From: Tautonia rosea
GTDB lineage: Bacteria; Planctomycetota; Planctomycetia; Isosphaerales; Isosphaeraceae
Direction of reading: 5' to 3'
DNA: 64,000 nt
Assembly: GCF_012958305.1 (NCBI RefSeq)
Contig: NZ_JABBYO010000006.1
Span: forward strand, 407,343 to 471,342
Under the pieces are notes generated by a model, which saw only the letters and a program-made list of their open reading frames with translations, made no database searches and was not told where the DNA came from. The translations under genes were made by a program, and so were the position numbers. Numbering within the stretch: the stretch's first letter is position 1; the number at the start of each line of letters is the position of its first letter. This document shows, piece by piece, positions 17,698 through 26,881 of this stretch.

Positions 17698-17786
17698 CCG
17701 AGCGATCGTTCGCCCTGCCGAGGATGCCCCGAGGGGATGGTCCCCGGTCGGGCCTCGCCCTGGACCTTGCTGGGGAGTCATGGAAG

Positions 17787-18569
17787 ATGCTCACGAAGAT
17801 TCGTCCGATTGCTGTCCGAACCGTGATCGGCTCGATGGGAATGGCCGCCGGGATGGCCCTGCTGCTGACTGGCTGCGGGTCGGGTTCTGAGAACGGGGCG
17901 ACGCCGGTCGCATCAGCCCCGGTCGAGACTGAGTCTGCCCCGAATCCGGAGGCCTCGACCGCCCGCCGCGCCAACCCGGAAACGCTCCCTCCGCTCGATG
18001 ACCCGAACATGCCCGCGCCGTTCTTCTTCGACGATTCGGTGACTCCTTCTCGCTTCGATTCCTCTGCTTCGGTTGAAGCCCTGACTCCCCCCGCATTGCC
18101 TGAATTGCCGCAGTTGCCCCCGCCCAGCGAGCTGGCCCCGAAGGCTCGGGCCGAGGCGGAGCAGGTGATTGACGGGGTGGTCGGTGGGGTGCGTCAGGCG
18201 GTTGGCGCGATGGCGACCGGCGCGGCCAACGAGTTGCGTGGCGAGGTCAATCAGACCGTCGGCGAGATCCGATCAGAGGTCGAGCTCACAATTGATGAGG
18301 TCAAGGGCGAAGCCCGTCAGGCGGCTGATGAGCTGCGCGGCGAGGTCGAGTCGACCCTTGGCGTGGTCAAGGGGCAGGTCAATCAGAAGGTGGAAGGTGC
18401 CCGCCAGGGGGTCCGTCAGGTGGTCGGCGGTGTCCGGGAGCAAGTGACCGGCGAGGCCCAGCGTGCCCGGGAAGGTCTGCGGCAGTCAGCCCAAGAACTG
18501 ACGGGTCAATTGCTCAATGATTTGGTCGGCCCGGCCCCCGCCCCGGCTCCCCAGCCTCAGCAGCCGTGA
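17787..18569 (+). CDS. Lipoprotein with apolipoprotein-like amphipathic repeats
   Basis: 260 residues. A lipoprotein signal ends in the lipobox L-L-T-G-C (Cys near 29), followed by a Ser/Pro/Glu-rich linker. From about residue 115 there is a long run of 11-residue-like amphipathic repeats (GEVNQTVGEIRSEVELTIDE, GEARQAADELRGEVESTLGV, VEGARQGVRQVVGGVREQVT) rich in Glu, Gln, Arg and Val, resembling apolipoprotein A/E and YtxH-like repeats. The protein probably lies along a membrane or forms a coiled bundle. The open frame extends upstream to 17664, but the Met at 17787 gives a proper lipoprotein signal. It is followed by an AsmA-like gene on the same strand. Confidence 0.8.
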   Translation: MLTKIRPIAVRTVIGSMGMAAGMALLLTGCGSGSENGATPVASAPVETESAPNPEASTARRANPETLPPLDDPNMPAPFFFDDSVTPSRFDSSASVEALTPPALPELPQLPPPSELAPKARAEAEQVIDGVVGGVRQAVGAMATGAANELRGEVNQTVGEIRSEVELTIDEVKGEARQAADELRGEVESTLGVVKGQVNQKVEGARQGVRQVVGGVREQVTGEAQRAREGLRQSAQELTGQLLNDLVGPAPAPAPQPQQP

Positions 18570-19052
18570 TCCGCGATGCGGTGGAACGTCGCTTGCCCGG
18601 GAATCGAGGCCGGGCAGGGCGATGCGATGAAGATCGGGGAGCCCTCACCCCGTCCCTCTCCCCAGCGTGGGGAGAGGGAGCAAGACACACAACCCTCGCC
18701 CCTGCTTGCGGGGGAGACGGTGGCCAAGCCGGGTAAGGGGGCTGTCGGTCAAGACGAAGAGTCCGGCATCTGGGTCTGAGACCTCTCTCCCTGCGGGCGT
18801 GGCGAGAGAGAGCCAGATAGGTCATCTGTGCCTTCGATCGCACCGGGGAGGGTTGCCGAAGGATGGGCGATGGGATGCCGCGATGATCGCACATGTCACC
18901 ACTCAAGCGGCCTGAGGGTTCATGAGGGGGGGCCGACTCGCCGTCGATTCGCCGGACACGCTCTGTATTCGGTATGATTGCTGCGGTGGACTTTGACCGA
19001 TCCTCGACCGTTCCGCCTCGGAAGGGGCTCGATCTCCAAGGAGTCTGAATCC
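18570..19052. other. Intergenic region with hairpin repeats
   Basis: Between the repeat lipoprotein and the AsmA-like gene. The first half holds the palindromic repeat at 18641-18817. No gene is supported. A TATGAT hexamer at about 18973-18978 may be a -10 element for the AsmA-like gene but has no convincing -35. Confidence 0.4.
18641..18817. repeat. Palindromic hairpin-repeat cluster
   Basis: A perfect 10-bp stem, CCCTCTCCCC-AGCGT-GGGGAGAGGG (18654-18678), is followed by a weaker GCCCC/GGGGG hairpin near 18698-18714 and CTCTCTC/GAGAGAG at 18783-18810. The phrase CCCTCACCCC-GTCCCTCTCCCC resembles the short palindromic elements (REP/MITE-like) scattered through many high-GC genomes. Mobility is not shown. 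Confidence 0.5.
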
Positions 19053-22000
19053 GTGTCACAAACGCCCCAGAGCCCCCGCCCTCGGTGGAGGCGTCGTCTG
19101 CGATGGATCGCGGTGGTTGGATTGGTTGTACTGATCGGTGGCATCGTGGGCCTGCCGTGGTTGATCGGGACTCCGATCGTGCGACGTGCAATCGTCGCGC
19201 AGGTCAATGTCATGTATGCTCCGACCGTGATCGAGCTGGAGGGGGTTTCCGTTTCGTGGAGCAACCCGGTTCGGCTCAGGGGCGTGGTGCTTCGCGACGG
19301 CAACGGCAAGGCGGTCGTCACCAGCCCGACGGCGACGCTCGATCGGTCGCTCTGGCAGTTGGCGACAATGCAGCCGGACTTCGGCACCCTGACCTTGCAC
19401 GGAGCCGCGGTGGATATCGAACGTCGGGCCGACGGGTCGATTGACCTGGCCGAGGCGCTCGAGCCGATTCTGGCCGGTGGCGACGACGATGATGAAACTT
19501 TAGGGGACGACGAAGGCCCGTCCACGCGGTTTACCCTGGCGATCGACGCCGGAACCCTGAAACTGACCAGCCCTGAACTGGCCGCGCCCGTCACAGCCGA
19601 TCGGCTCGACATGACGTTGGTTTGCTTGCCTGCCCCTTTGAGCTGGGAGATCGCGCTGACCAATCCCGATGCCCGGAGCCTGGCGGTCTCGGGGCACTAT
19701 GATGCTCGGAATCCGGAAGCGGCCGAGGCGGTCGTGGCGATTGCCGGATCGCGCTGGCCTCTGGCGGTCGAGCAGGCGGGAGTCGTGGCCGAAGGGATTT
19801 TCGGGGGAGAGGTTGGCGTACGGATGGTCGGGACGGACTTGCAACTGACCGGGGACACGGTCTTGACCAACGTTTCGGCCGGAGGGCCGACGCTCAAGGG
19901 TGATCAACCGGAGTTTGATCGGATCGAGGCTGCCTGGGATCTTGATCTGGAAGCCGAAGGCGTGGCCATTCGACAGCTTGACCTGAAGGCACCCGTTGTG
20001 ACCGTTGGACTTGACCCGGATGGGCCGGAAGGTGGGTCGAAGTGGGTCGGCCGGGTCGATCTGGCTGCCCTGGCGACGCAAATGCCGAACACACTCGCCT
20101 TGCGAGAGGGCTTGACCCTGGAGCAAGGGGCGGTCGATGTGGTGGCAATCCTCGGGCCGGAGGGGGAGGATGGTGCCTCACCCGCCGAGGTCACGGCCCG
20201 GATTGCCGAGCTCTCTGCCCGGGAAGGGACGCGGGTGGTGGCGATGGACGAGCCGATCACCGTGTCGGCTCGGCTTCAGCAGGGTACAGGCGCTGCGGTC
20301 GAGGTCGAGACGATTACGGTTGTCTCAAGCTTCCTGAATGCCGAAGGGCAGGGGGACCTGGACCAGGGAGTCACGTTCGGCGGTGCCATCGACCTGAATG
20401 CGCTCGATACCCAACTGCGTCAATGGGTGGATCTGGGAGCGGTGGCGTTGGGGGGCTCGGGCCGGTTCGGTGGCGATTACCGGCGCGATGAGGCGGGCAG
20501 TTCCTACACGGCTCGCCTGGCGGTCGAAGGCCAGGCGTTGCGGGTCGCCGGCGTGACCGAGGAACCGATCGTTCGGGAAGCGGCCCGGTTTGACCTGATT
20601 GTACAAGGCCCGGCCGCGACTCCAGGGTTGCCGACCGGGTGGAACCGGGTGCATGCCGCCGCAAAGACCGAAGGCGTTGATGCGGTGGTGGACGTCTCGC
20701 CGACCGAGGACGCGCTGGCCGTTCGCGGGCGACTGGCGATGGATGAGGCGGCTCCAGAGGAAGGAGACCCGGTGGTCGATCCGCCGTCCCTGGCCTTCGA
20801 TGCCGTCTACCGATCCTCCGACGACCGGCTCGATCTGGCCGAACTTCTGGTCGAACACGCGATGGGACGAGTGCGGGCCTCGGGACGGATCGACGCGGTC
20901 TCGACGGCTCGGGTGGCGTCGCTCACGGGGGCGTTCGAGCCGGATTGGGAGGCCATCAGCCATCGTGTGGCCGAGGCAACCGAGCCGCAGGCCCGACTGG
21001 TCGGGACCCCTCGGCCGTTCCGCCTGAATGGTCCGCTGTCGGGTGGCTCAACGAAGGAGATCCTCAACGGAATCGACGCCGAATTGGGTGTGGATTTGAC
21101 CGAGGCGGTGGTTTTCGGCTTGCAGGTCGGGCCGGCTCCGTTACTGGTTCGGGTCGATCGAGGGGAGATCCTGATTGATCCGATCGCGACGACGCTCAAC
21201 GGTGGTCAACTCGTGGTGACACCGGCGGTCGATCTGGGAGAGGACGGCTCGATGATCCTGACGATTGCCGAGGGCTCGGGGATCGACCAGATTGAGATCA
21301 CCGATGACGTTTCCCGGCGGGTGCTTGCCTACATTGCTCCGGTGCTTCGCGAAGCGACGCAGGTCGACGGACGGCTCTCGGCCAGGGTCGATCAGTTGCG
21401 TGTGCCACTGGCTGGGCCGACACCAGAGGACGGTGGGGCCGAGGTCGAAATGGCGGCTCGGGTTGCCTTCCAGCAAGTGACGTATGGTCCTGGCCCGATG
21501 ATGCAGAAAATTCTGGGCCTCTCGGGCCTCTCGCAGCAGGACGTGCCGAACCTGACGATCAATCAGGTGGTGGACGTGGCGATTGCCGAGGGCCGGGTGC
21601 ATCAGAGCGGCCTGGAGATTGTGGCGGCCGAAGGGGTGGCTCTGCAATTTGAAGGGTCGGTCGGGCTCGATCAGACCCTGGCGATGCGCGTGGGCGTGCC
21701 CTTGAGCGAGCGATTGCTCGGAGGTCAGCAGGTCCTGAACGACGTGCTGGGAGGAACCCGCGTCGGCGTGCCGATCGGCGGGACGCTTGGCCAGCCGCGA
21801 CTGGACCAGGAGGCCTTCCGGATCGGGCTTCGCCAGCAGGGAGGCCGATTGATCGGCCGAGGAGCGGCCGTGGGGGCCGGTCAGTTGCTTCGCATGCTCG
21901 GTGATGAGGACGGTCGATCCGGCAATGACCAGGAAGGCCCCGTCAACCCACCTCAGGTGGCTCCTCCGGCGGAAGATCTGCTGCGCGACGTTGGACGAGG

Positions 22001-22055
22001 CTTGCTCCGCGACGTGATCGGCGGGGGATCAGGTCGAAAGGACGAGCAACCCTGA
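19053..22055 (+). CDS. AsmA/TamB-like envelope protein
   Basis: 1000 residues. An Arg-rich N-terminus is followed by one membrane segment (about 20-42: WIAVVGLVVLIGGIVGLPWLIG), then a very long periplasmic beta-strand-rich region with repeated DUF748/AsmA-type elements (LEGVSVSWSNPVRLRGVVL; the C-terminal VGVPLSERLLGGQQVLNDVL and GVPIGGTLGQPRLDQEAFR). Members of the superfamily help move phospholipids between membranes and shape outer-membrane assembly. GTG 19053 is chosen because AAGGAG lies 9 bases upstream; an in-frame ATG at 18978 lacks this. Its partner upstream is a membrane-associating lipoprotein. The specific cargo is unknown. Confidence 0.85.
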   Translation: MSQTPQSPRPRWRRRLRWIAVVGLVVLIGGIVGLPWLIGTPIVRRAIVAQVNVMYAPTVIELEGVSVSWSNPVRLRGVVLRDGNGKAVVTSPTATLDRSLWQLATMQPDFGTLTLHGAAVDIERRADGSIDLAEALEPILAGGDDDDETLGDDEGPSTRFTLAIDAGTLKLTSPELAAPVTADRLDMTLVCLPAPLSWEIALTNPDARSLAVSGHYDARNPEAAEAVVAIAGSRWPLAVEQAGVVAEGIFGGEVGVRMVGTDLQLTGDTVLTNVSAGGPTLKGDQPEFDRIEAAWDLDLEAEGVAIRQLDLKAPVVTVGLDPDGPEGGSKWVGRVDLAALATQMPNTLALREGLTLEQGAVDVVAILGPEGEDGASPAEVTARIAELSAREGTRVVAMDEPITVSARLQQGTGAAVEVETITVVSSFLNAEGQGDLDQGVTFGGAIDLNALDTQLRQWVDLGAVALGGSGRFGGDYRRDEAGSSYTARLAVEGQALRVAGVTEEPIVREAARFDLIVQGPAATPGLPTGWNRVHAAAKTEGVDAVVDVSPTEDALAVRGRLAMDEAAPEEGDPVVDPPSLAFDAVYRSSDDRLDLAELLVEHAMGRVRASGRIDAVSTARVASLTGAFEPDWEAISHRVAEATEPQARLVGTPRPFRLNGPLSGGSTKEILNGIDAELGVDLTEAVVFGLQVGPAPLLVRVDRGEILIDPIATTLNGGQLVVTPAVDLGEDGSMILTIAEGSGIDQIEITDDVSRRVLAYIAPVLREATQVDGRLSARVDQLRVPLAGPTPEDGGAEVEMAARVAFQQVTYGPGPMMQKILGLSGLSQQDVPNLTINQVVDVAIAEGRVHQSGLEIVAAEGVALQFEGSVGLDQTLAMRVGVPLSERLLGGQQVLNDVLGGTRVGVPIGGTLGQPRLDQEAFRIGLRQQGGRLIGRGAAVGAGQLLRMLGDEDGRSGNDQEGPVNPPQVAPPAEDLLRDVGRGLLRDVIGGGSGRKDEQP

Positions 22056-22097
22056 TCGACGCAACACGGAAAATTTGCAACGCTGGGATCAACACGT

Positions 22098-22156
22098 AAC
22101 CAGGCGTCGCGAACACCCGGGGAATTTGTGCCGGGTTGCGTTCGAGACGCCTGGTT
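22098..22156. terminator. Long hairpin between convergent genes
   Basis: AACCAGGCGTC (22098-22108) pairs perfectly with GACGCCTGGTT (22146-22156), enclosing two more paired steps (CGAAC/GTTCG and ACCCGG/CCGGGT) around the loop GGAATTTGTG. It lies between the AsmA-like gene and dps, which point toward each other, so a bidirectional transcription barrier is the natural reading. No T-run follows on either side. Confidence 0.6.
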
Positions 22157-22220
22157 GCTTGGAAGCGGTTGCGGCGCAGGAGGCCGACCCGTTCGGTGAA
22201 CGGGTCGAATCATCGAATGG

Positions 22221-22727
22221 TCAATCATTGCCCTGGAGATGGGCTTCGAAGAACCAAAGGCGCTTGTCGACCAACCGACTGATTTCGGTGAACAGGTCGG
22301 CGGTATCCTTGTCGCGGAGTTCCTCGGCCTGGTCGATCGCGGCCCGGACGCTGTTGGCGTAAATGCCGATGCGCTCGACAAGGGCATGGACGTGATCGAT
22401 TGCATCGACCAGGTCGTTCGGATATTCCGGAAGGCTGGTCGATTCGGCCGCCATGCGGAGGGTTCCTGAAACGTGTCCGCCAAGGGCAGTGGCTCGCTCG
22501 GCAATCTCGTCGATGAAGGGAATCAGTTCGCCGGCGAAGGTGTCGGTCAATTCGTGGATCGAGTAGAAGTTGCGGCCCTTGACGTTCCAGTGGGCGTGTT
22601 TCACCTGGGTGTACAGATCCATCGAATCGGCAACGTGCTGGTTAAGGAGATCGACCAGCTTCTCGCGTTGTTCGGTGGGTAAATCGACTCGAGTCCGGAA
22701 CATGCGGTGGGTCTGACTGGTCGCCAT
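22221..22727 (-). CDS. dps: DNA starvation/stationary-phase protection protein Dps
   Basis: 168 residues, normal Dps length. It assembles as a dodecamer, binds DNA and oxidises and stores iron, removing Fe(II) and peroxide. The ferroxidase-centre segments are visible: H-A-H-W-N-V-K-G-R-N-F plus the following H and D (IHELTDTF), and DEIAERATALGG. Met at 22727 is chosen since family homology begins here and GAAGGA lies upstream; the frame stays open to 22919 without coding character. It is monocistronic and divergent from plsX. OxyR- or PerR-type control is common for dps but no operator is recognised here. Confidence 0.95.
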   Translation of the reverse strand: MATSQTHRMFRTRVDLPTEQREKLVDLLNQHVADSMDLYTQVKHAHWNVKGRNFYSIHELTDTFAGELIPFIDEIAERATALGGHVSGTLRMAAESTSLPEYPNDLVDAIDHVHALVERIGIYANSVRAAIDQAEELRDKDTADLFTEISRLVDKRLWFFEAHLQGND

Positions 22728-23283
22728 AACGTTCAGGTCCTTCAAGGAACGAGCCACAGGGCGGAGTGGCCTCCGGGGAGACGCGGTCGCCGCGCATCGG
22801 GGCCACGCGAGTGACACAATGCTGGGGAAAAAAGAGAGGGGGCGATTGAGTCCAGGTCGTGTCGGTTTAGGACCTCGACCATCCGGGATTTCTCGCACCT
22901 CGGGAGTCTCATTGGGCAACTCTCATGCCAGTGGTGTGAGAGGTGGTCGAGTCGGGAGAATTGAGGTGGAAACGCTGCCGGATGGGCGGGCCGATCCGCT
23001 GAAATTGTCGCAGCTTAGGGCAATGCAGCGGTGCTTGACATGGCCGAGCCGGTTTTTCTAGGATGTCGCACTTCGCAACGCCTCGACGACGCCATCCGGT
23101 GCGGTCTGGACCATTGCTCTTGAGCACACCCAACCGGAATGCGCGATACCGGCCCGGTCGAGCCGGACGAGCACGGATCGGATTCGGAGCCCTTGGGACG
23201 GATGGGCCGAGCTCCGGCTGGGGCGTTCTTTTCCGACGGATCGGAAGCGGATTCTGTCGCTTCCTTGCTGGAGTGGATCACCG
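22728..23283. other. Divergent promoter region between dps and plsX
   Basis: No gene is supported. One good promoter faces plsX (23035-23064). The leader of about 210 bases carries an acidic in-frame stretch from 23139 that overlaps plsX in another frame; I regard it as spurious. Ribosomal protein L32 (rpmF), often found here, is absent. I could not define the dps promoter. Confidence 0.5.
23035..23064 (+). promoter_or_regulatory. Promoter of the fatty-acid cluster
   Basis: A perfect -35 TTGACA (23035-23040) and TAGGAT (23059-23064, 4 of 6) are 18 bases apart. Transcription from about 23071 leaves a leader of about 213 bases ahead of plsX, long enough to hold regulation, though no known riboswitch is visible. 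Confidence 0.5.
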
Positions 23284-24345
23284 ATGCGGATCGTGCTGGA
23301 CGCGATGGGGGGGGACCTGGCTCCCGGGCCGATCGTTGAGGGAGCAGTTGAGGCCGTTCGAGGAGAGCCTGGCCTGACGGTGGTCCTGGTCGGAGACGAG
23401 GCCCGCGTGGCGGCGGAACTGGCCCATTACCCCGATGCCCCCCGCGATCGCTTGCCGATCGTTCATGCCTCGGAAGTCATTGGCATGGATGAGAAGCCGG
23501 TCGAAGCCCTGCGAAAGAAACGCGACAATTCCATCTCCAAGAGCTGGGCCTTGATGTCCGCCGGAGAGGTGGGCGGAATCGTTTCGGCGGGAAGTACTGG
23601 CGCGATGGTCGCCTCGGCCCTGTTCAACGCCAAGATGTTCCTCCCCGGCGTTCGACGGCCGGGGATCGCCGCGATTTTCCCCTCGCACCACGGGCCGGTG
23701 GTGATTGTGGACGTGGGGGCGAACATGAACGCCCGGCCTGAAGATCTTTATCAATACGGCGTGATGGGAGCGGTGTACGCGGAGCAGATTCTTGGGGTCG
23801 ATAAGCCCCATATTGGTTTGCTCAACGTCGGCAGCGAGGAGGCGAAGGGGACCGAGCTGACCCGAGCCACCGCTGCCTTGTTCCGCGCGAGTCAGATGTC
23901 GAACCGCTTCCGAGGCAACATCGAAGGGCGAGACATTTACGAAGGGGACGCCCGCGTGGTCGTCTGTGAGGGGTTTGTGGGCAATGTCTTGCTCAAGGCG
24001 GGCGAGGGGGCGGTCGAGTTCCTCTTTTCGGAGCTGAAGCAGGAGATTGCCCGCTTGCTGCCCGAGATTCCCGAGGAGGCCGGCGGCAAGATTATTACCT
24101 CGCTCCGGGGTCTGAAGCGACGCTACGAATACCACGAGTACGGCGGCGGCCCGCTGCTGGGTATCCGAGGCTCGTGCATCATCTGCCACGGTTCGAGCGA
24201 CGCCCGAGCCATCAAGAACGCCCTGCGGGTTGCCTCGACTCTGGCCACCGATCAGGTCAACGACCAGATTATCCGAGAGCTGGAAGCCGCCCCGAAGATC
24301 GAGGAAGTCGCGCCGCCGAAGGCCGAAGGGGACGTGGCCCCGTAA
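23284..24345 (+). CDS. plsX: Phosphate acyltransferase PlsX
   Basis: 353 residues. Converts acyl-ACP and phosphate to acyl-phosphate for PlsY in phospholipid synthesis; peripheral membrane. It starts with the family motif MRIVLDAMGGDLAPGPIVEG. Further conserved blocks are SAGSTGAMVASALF, RPGIAAIFPS, VDVGANMNARPEDLYQYGVM, LNVGSEEAKGTEL and CEGFVGNVLLKAGEG. Length is typical. It heads the fatty-acid block and is followed by fabD after 63 bases. Confidence 0.97.
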   Translation: MRIVLDAMGGDLAPGPIVEGAVEAVRGEPGLTVVLVGDEARVAAELAHYPDAPRDRLPIVHASEVIGMDEKPVEALRKKRDNSISKSWALMSAGEVGGIVSAGSTGAMVASALFNAKMFLPGVRRPGIAAIFPSHHGPVVIVDVGANMNARPEDLYQYGVMGAVYAEQILGVDKPHIGLLNVGSEEAKGTELTRATAALFRASQMSNRFRGNIEGRDIYEGDARVVVCEGFVGNVLLKAGEGAVEFLFSELKQEIARLLPEIPEEAGGKIITSLRGLKRRYEYHEYGGGPLLGIRGSCIICHGSSDARAIKNALRVASTLATDQVNDQIIRELEAAPKIEEVAPPKAEGDVAP

Positions 24346-24408
24346 CCTCGAGCGATCGGATCGAATGCCCTGGATTGATCGACACCCCGAACACGGACGA
24401 ATGCACTG

Positions 24409-25326
24409 ATGAAGGTCGCGTTTCTGTTCCCCGGCCAGGGCGCCCAGGCGGTCGGTATGGGCAAGGAGCTGTACGAGGAGGTTCCGGCGGCTCGCGAGCT
24501 GTTTGATCGGGCCGATGCGATTCTCGGATTTCCGCTGTCGAAACTCTGTTTCGAGGGGCCGGCCGAGGCGTTGGAGGCCACTGACGTCAGCCAGCCGGCG
24601 ATCTTTGTGGCAAGCCTGGCGGCCCTGGAAGACCTGAAGGCGAGGGAGCCGGATCTGGTTGCCTCGGTGGCCGGGGCGGCGGGCCTGAGCCTGGGAGAGT
24701 ACACGGCCCTCGTCTTTGCCGGGGCGCTCGACTTTGAGGCCGGCTTGCGGACGGTTCGACGCCGGGGAGAGGCGATGCAGGCGGCCTCGAACGCCTCGCC
24801 GAGCGGGATGACCAGCGTGCTCGGCCTGGATGAGGCGAAGGTCGATGAACTCATCGCCCGCGTGGCGACGATCGGTGGCGGAACAATCTGGAAGGCGAAC
24901 ATGCTTTGCCCGGGAAACATCGTCGTCTCGGGGTCGAAAGAGGCGCTGACGCACGTCGAGCCGATCGCCACCGAGCTGGGGGCGATGAAGGTCATCCCCC
25001 TGGCCGTCGCTGGAGCCTTTCACACCGACCTGATGAAGCCTGCTGATGCGCAACTGGCCGAGGTGCTGGCGTTGGCGGATCTGAAGCCTCCGCGGATTCC
25101 GGTTTACTCGAACGTGACGGCCGGTCCGCATGGTGACGACCCGGATGCAATCCGCCAGACGCTCGCCACGCAGGTGACGCGGGGGGTCTTGTGGGAAGCC
25201 TCGATGCGACGGATGCTCGACGACGGGTTCGACACCTTTTATGAGATCGGGCCGGGCCGGGTCTTGACCGGGCTGTTGAAGCGGATCAATCGCAAGGTTC
25301 CCTGCACGAGCGTGCCGGCTCGGTGA
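24409..25326 (+). CDS. fabD: Malonyl-CoA:ACP transacylase FabD
   Basis: 305 residues. Transfers malonyl from CoA to ACP to supply chain extension. Motifs: FLFPGQGAQAVGMG, nucleophile Ser94 in GLSLGEYTAL, Arg119 for the malonyl carboxylate, and catalytic His205 in AGAFHTDLM. The residue before the nucleophile is Leu instead of the common His (GHSLG); this variant occurs in other phyla and does not remove the Ser-His pair. It lies between plsX and fabG, where fabH would usually stand beside it. Confidence 0.96.
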   Translation: MKVAFLFPGQGAQAVGMGKELYEEVPAARELFDRADAILGFPLSKLCFEGPAEALEATDVSQPAIFVASLAALEDLKAREPDLVASVAGAAGLSLGEYTALVFAGALDFEAGLRTVRRRGEAMQAASNASPSGMTSVLGLDEAKVDELIARVATIGGGTIWKANMLCPGNIVVSGSKEALTHVEPIATELGAMKVIPLAVAGAFHTDLMKPADAQLAEVLALADLKPPRIPVYSNVTAGPHGDDPDAIRQTLATQVTRGVLWEASMRRMLDDGFDTFYEIGPGRVLTGLLKRINRKVPCTSVPAR

Positions 25327-25514
25327 GGCGATGGGCCGATTCGTCCGGCGTGCAAACGGTTTGCGGAGAGGCTCCGGGGCGGACAAGGCCGGGTTCTTAC
25401 CGCTGAATTGGCCTTGATCGGCCGCAATCGGGGGGGATATAACCGCTCGAATTGCCCGAGCGAACGGTTTGGGCACTCGATCGAACCCTGGCCGCGTGAA
25501 GGATCTTCAGCATC

Positions 25515-26291
25515 ATGCCCGCCGACGCGATTCCGCATTCTGGTTGTACAGTCGAATTGTCGGGTCAGGTGGCCCTGGTGACGGGAGCCTCGCGAGGGAT
25601 TGGCCGCGCGATCGCGGAACGGCTGGCGTCCTGTGGGGCCACCGTGGCCGTGGTGGCACGATCGGTCGAGGGGCTCGCAGGAACCCTTGAGGCGATTCGA
25701 TCGGCCGGCGGCACGGCCGAGGCCTTTGCCGGCAGCGTTGCCAGCTCTGAGGACGTGAACCGGATCGTGAGCGAGGTCGAGGCGAAATTCGAGAAGGTTC
25801 ATGTCCTGGTCAACAATGCCGGGATCACGAAAGACGGCCTGATGCTCCGGATGGAGGATGAGGCGTTCCGCGACGTGCTGGAAACCAACCTGTTCGGGGC
25901 CTTTTACTTCACCCGGGCCGTGGGAGCGTTGATGATGCGCCAGCGTTACGGGCGGATTGTCAATATCTCCAGCGTGGCCGGACTGATGGGGAACCCGGGC
26001 CAGGCGAACTACTCGGCCAGCAAGGCCGGTCTGATCGGGTTTACCCGGACAGTGGCCCGGGAGCTGGCGACGAGGAACATTACCGTCAATGCCGTGGCCC
26101 CCGGCTTTATCGAGACGGACATGACCGACGTCTTGCCCGACAAGGTCAAGGACGCGGTCAAGGATCACGTCCCGATGAAAAAGTTCGGCCAGGTGGACGA
26201 TATTGCCGATCTGGTCTGTTATCTTTCCGGTCCCGGAGCACGCTACCTGACCGGTCAGGTCATTGCCGTCGATGGCGGAATGACCGCCTGA
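25515..26291 (+). CDS. fabG: 3-oxoacyl-ACP reductase FabG
   Basis: 258 residues, short-chain dehydrogenase. Reduces 3-oxoacyl-ACP with NADPH. Cofactor motif TGASRGIG (23-30), NNAG (100-103), and catalytic Ser153, Tyr166 and Lys170 (ISSVAG; YSASK). The first 12 residues are not conserved, so a slightly later start is possible, but no alternative Met lies close. It is 190 bases after fabD, in a stretch without a terminator, so read-through within the cluster is likely. Confidence 0.95.
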   Translation: MPADAIPHSGCTVELSGQVALVTGASRGIGRAIAERLASCGATVAVVARSVEGLAGTLEAIRSAGGTAEAFAGSVASSEDVNRIVSEVEAKFEKVHVLVNNAGITKDGLMLRMEDEAFRDVLETNLFGAFYFTRAVGALMMRQRYGRIVNISSVAGLMGNPGQANYSASKAGLIGFTRTVARELATRNITVNAVAPGFIETDMTDVLPDKVKDAVKDHVPMKKFGQVDDIADLVCYLSGPGARYLTGQVIAVDGGMTA

Positions 26292-26647
26292 TGGGACGCG
26301 TTGAGCGATCGAACCCGACCCGAGCCTGACCGCGAGGGTCGGTCGTCGCATCGGCAGTCTGGACAATCCGGGGGCGGGCTGATAAGGTGTTGCCCTCGGG
26401 GTCTTGATCGACCCGAATGTCGGCCGGCCATGTGCCTCCGATCGGTGGACGGAGGCCCTTTCGGACAAGGACTGACGATCCAGCGGCACGCATGAGAATG
26501 CCTGCCAGGATCGGGCCGGTTCACCCCACCATCCGCATTTGCATCGCACTCATTCTGTAATCTGACCCGCCGGCATCCGGGCCGCTGCCGATCGTCCACG
26601 GACGGGCGGGGGCCGGCCGTTGCCCCCGTGACCAAGGAGGTCCGCCC
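26292..26647. other. fabG-acpP intergenic region
   Basis: The gap is larger than usual in this cluster. It includes a GCCTCCG/CGGAGGC hairpin (26434-26456) followed by CCTTTC, which may reduce read-through from fabG, and TGTAAT (26557-26562), a possible -10 for a separate acpP promoter with no clear -35. No gene is seen. Confidence 0.35.
26434..26456 (+). terminator. Weak hairpin between fabG and acpP
   Basis: GCCTCCG (26434-26440) pairs with CGGAGGC (26450-26456) around a 9-base loop; CCTTTCGG follows. The T tract is short, so this may attenuate and not end transcription. It would allow acpP to be made at a level different from fabG. Confidence 0.3.
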
Positions 26648-26881
26648 GTGTCGATCGAAGAACGTGTCGTGGAGATCGTCAGCGAGCAAATGGGCGTCGC
26701 CAAGGACCAGATCACTCGCGAGACCGAGTTCATCAAGGACCTGGGCGCCGACTCGCTGGACACCGTCGAACTGGTGATGGAATTCGAAGAAGAGTTCGAC
26801 ATCCAAATTCCAGACGAGGAAGCCGAGAAGATCCAGACCGTCGGCCAGGCGGTGGATTACATCCAGGAACATAGTAAGTAA
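26648..26881 (+). CDS. acpP: Acyl carrier protein AcpP
   Basis: 77 residues, strongly acidic. Carries acyl chains on a phosphopantetheine attached to Ser36 in the motif [13 protein letters not shown] start with an excellent AAGGAGG seven bases upstream, consistent with very high expression. It is followed 97 bases later by fabF, the common acpP-fabF pair. Confidence 0.98.
   Translation: MSIEERVVEIVSEQMGVAKDQITRETEFIKDLGADSLDTVELVMEFEEEFDIQIPDEEAEKIQTVGQAVDYIQEHSK

Noticed and set aside
23139..23339. 66-codon acidic frame before plsX, considered as rpmF or another small gene
   Set aside because: Not similar to L32, overlaps plsX by 56 bases in another frame, no ribosome binding site.
24679..24708. 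FabD nucleophile context GLSLG instead of GHSLG as a possible inactivating change
   Set aside because: The Ser, Arg and catalytic His are all present, and Leu at this place occurs in other functional FabD proteins.
23278..25476. 732-codon open frame antisense to plsX and fabD
   Set aside because: Both sense genes have full catalytic motifs; the antisense product is Arg-rich without a domain.
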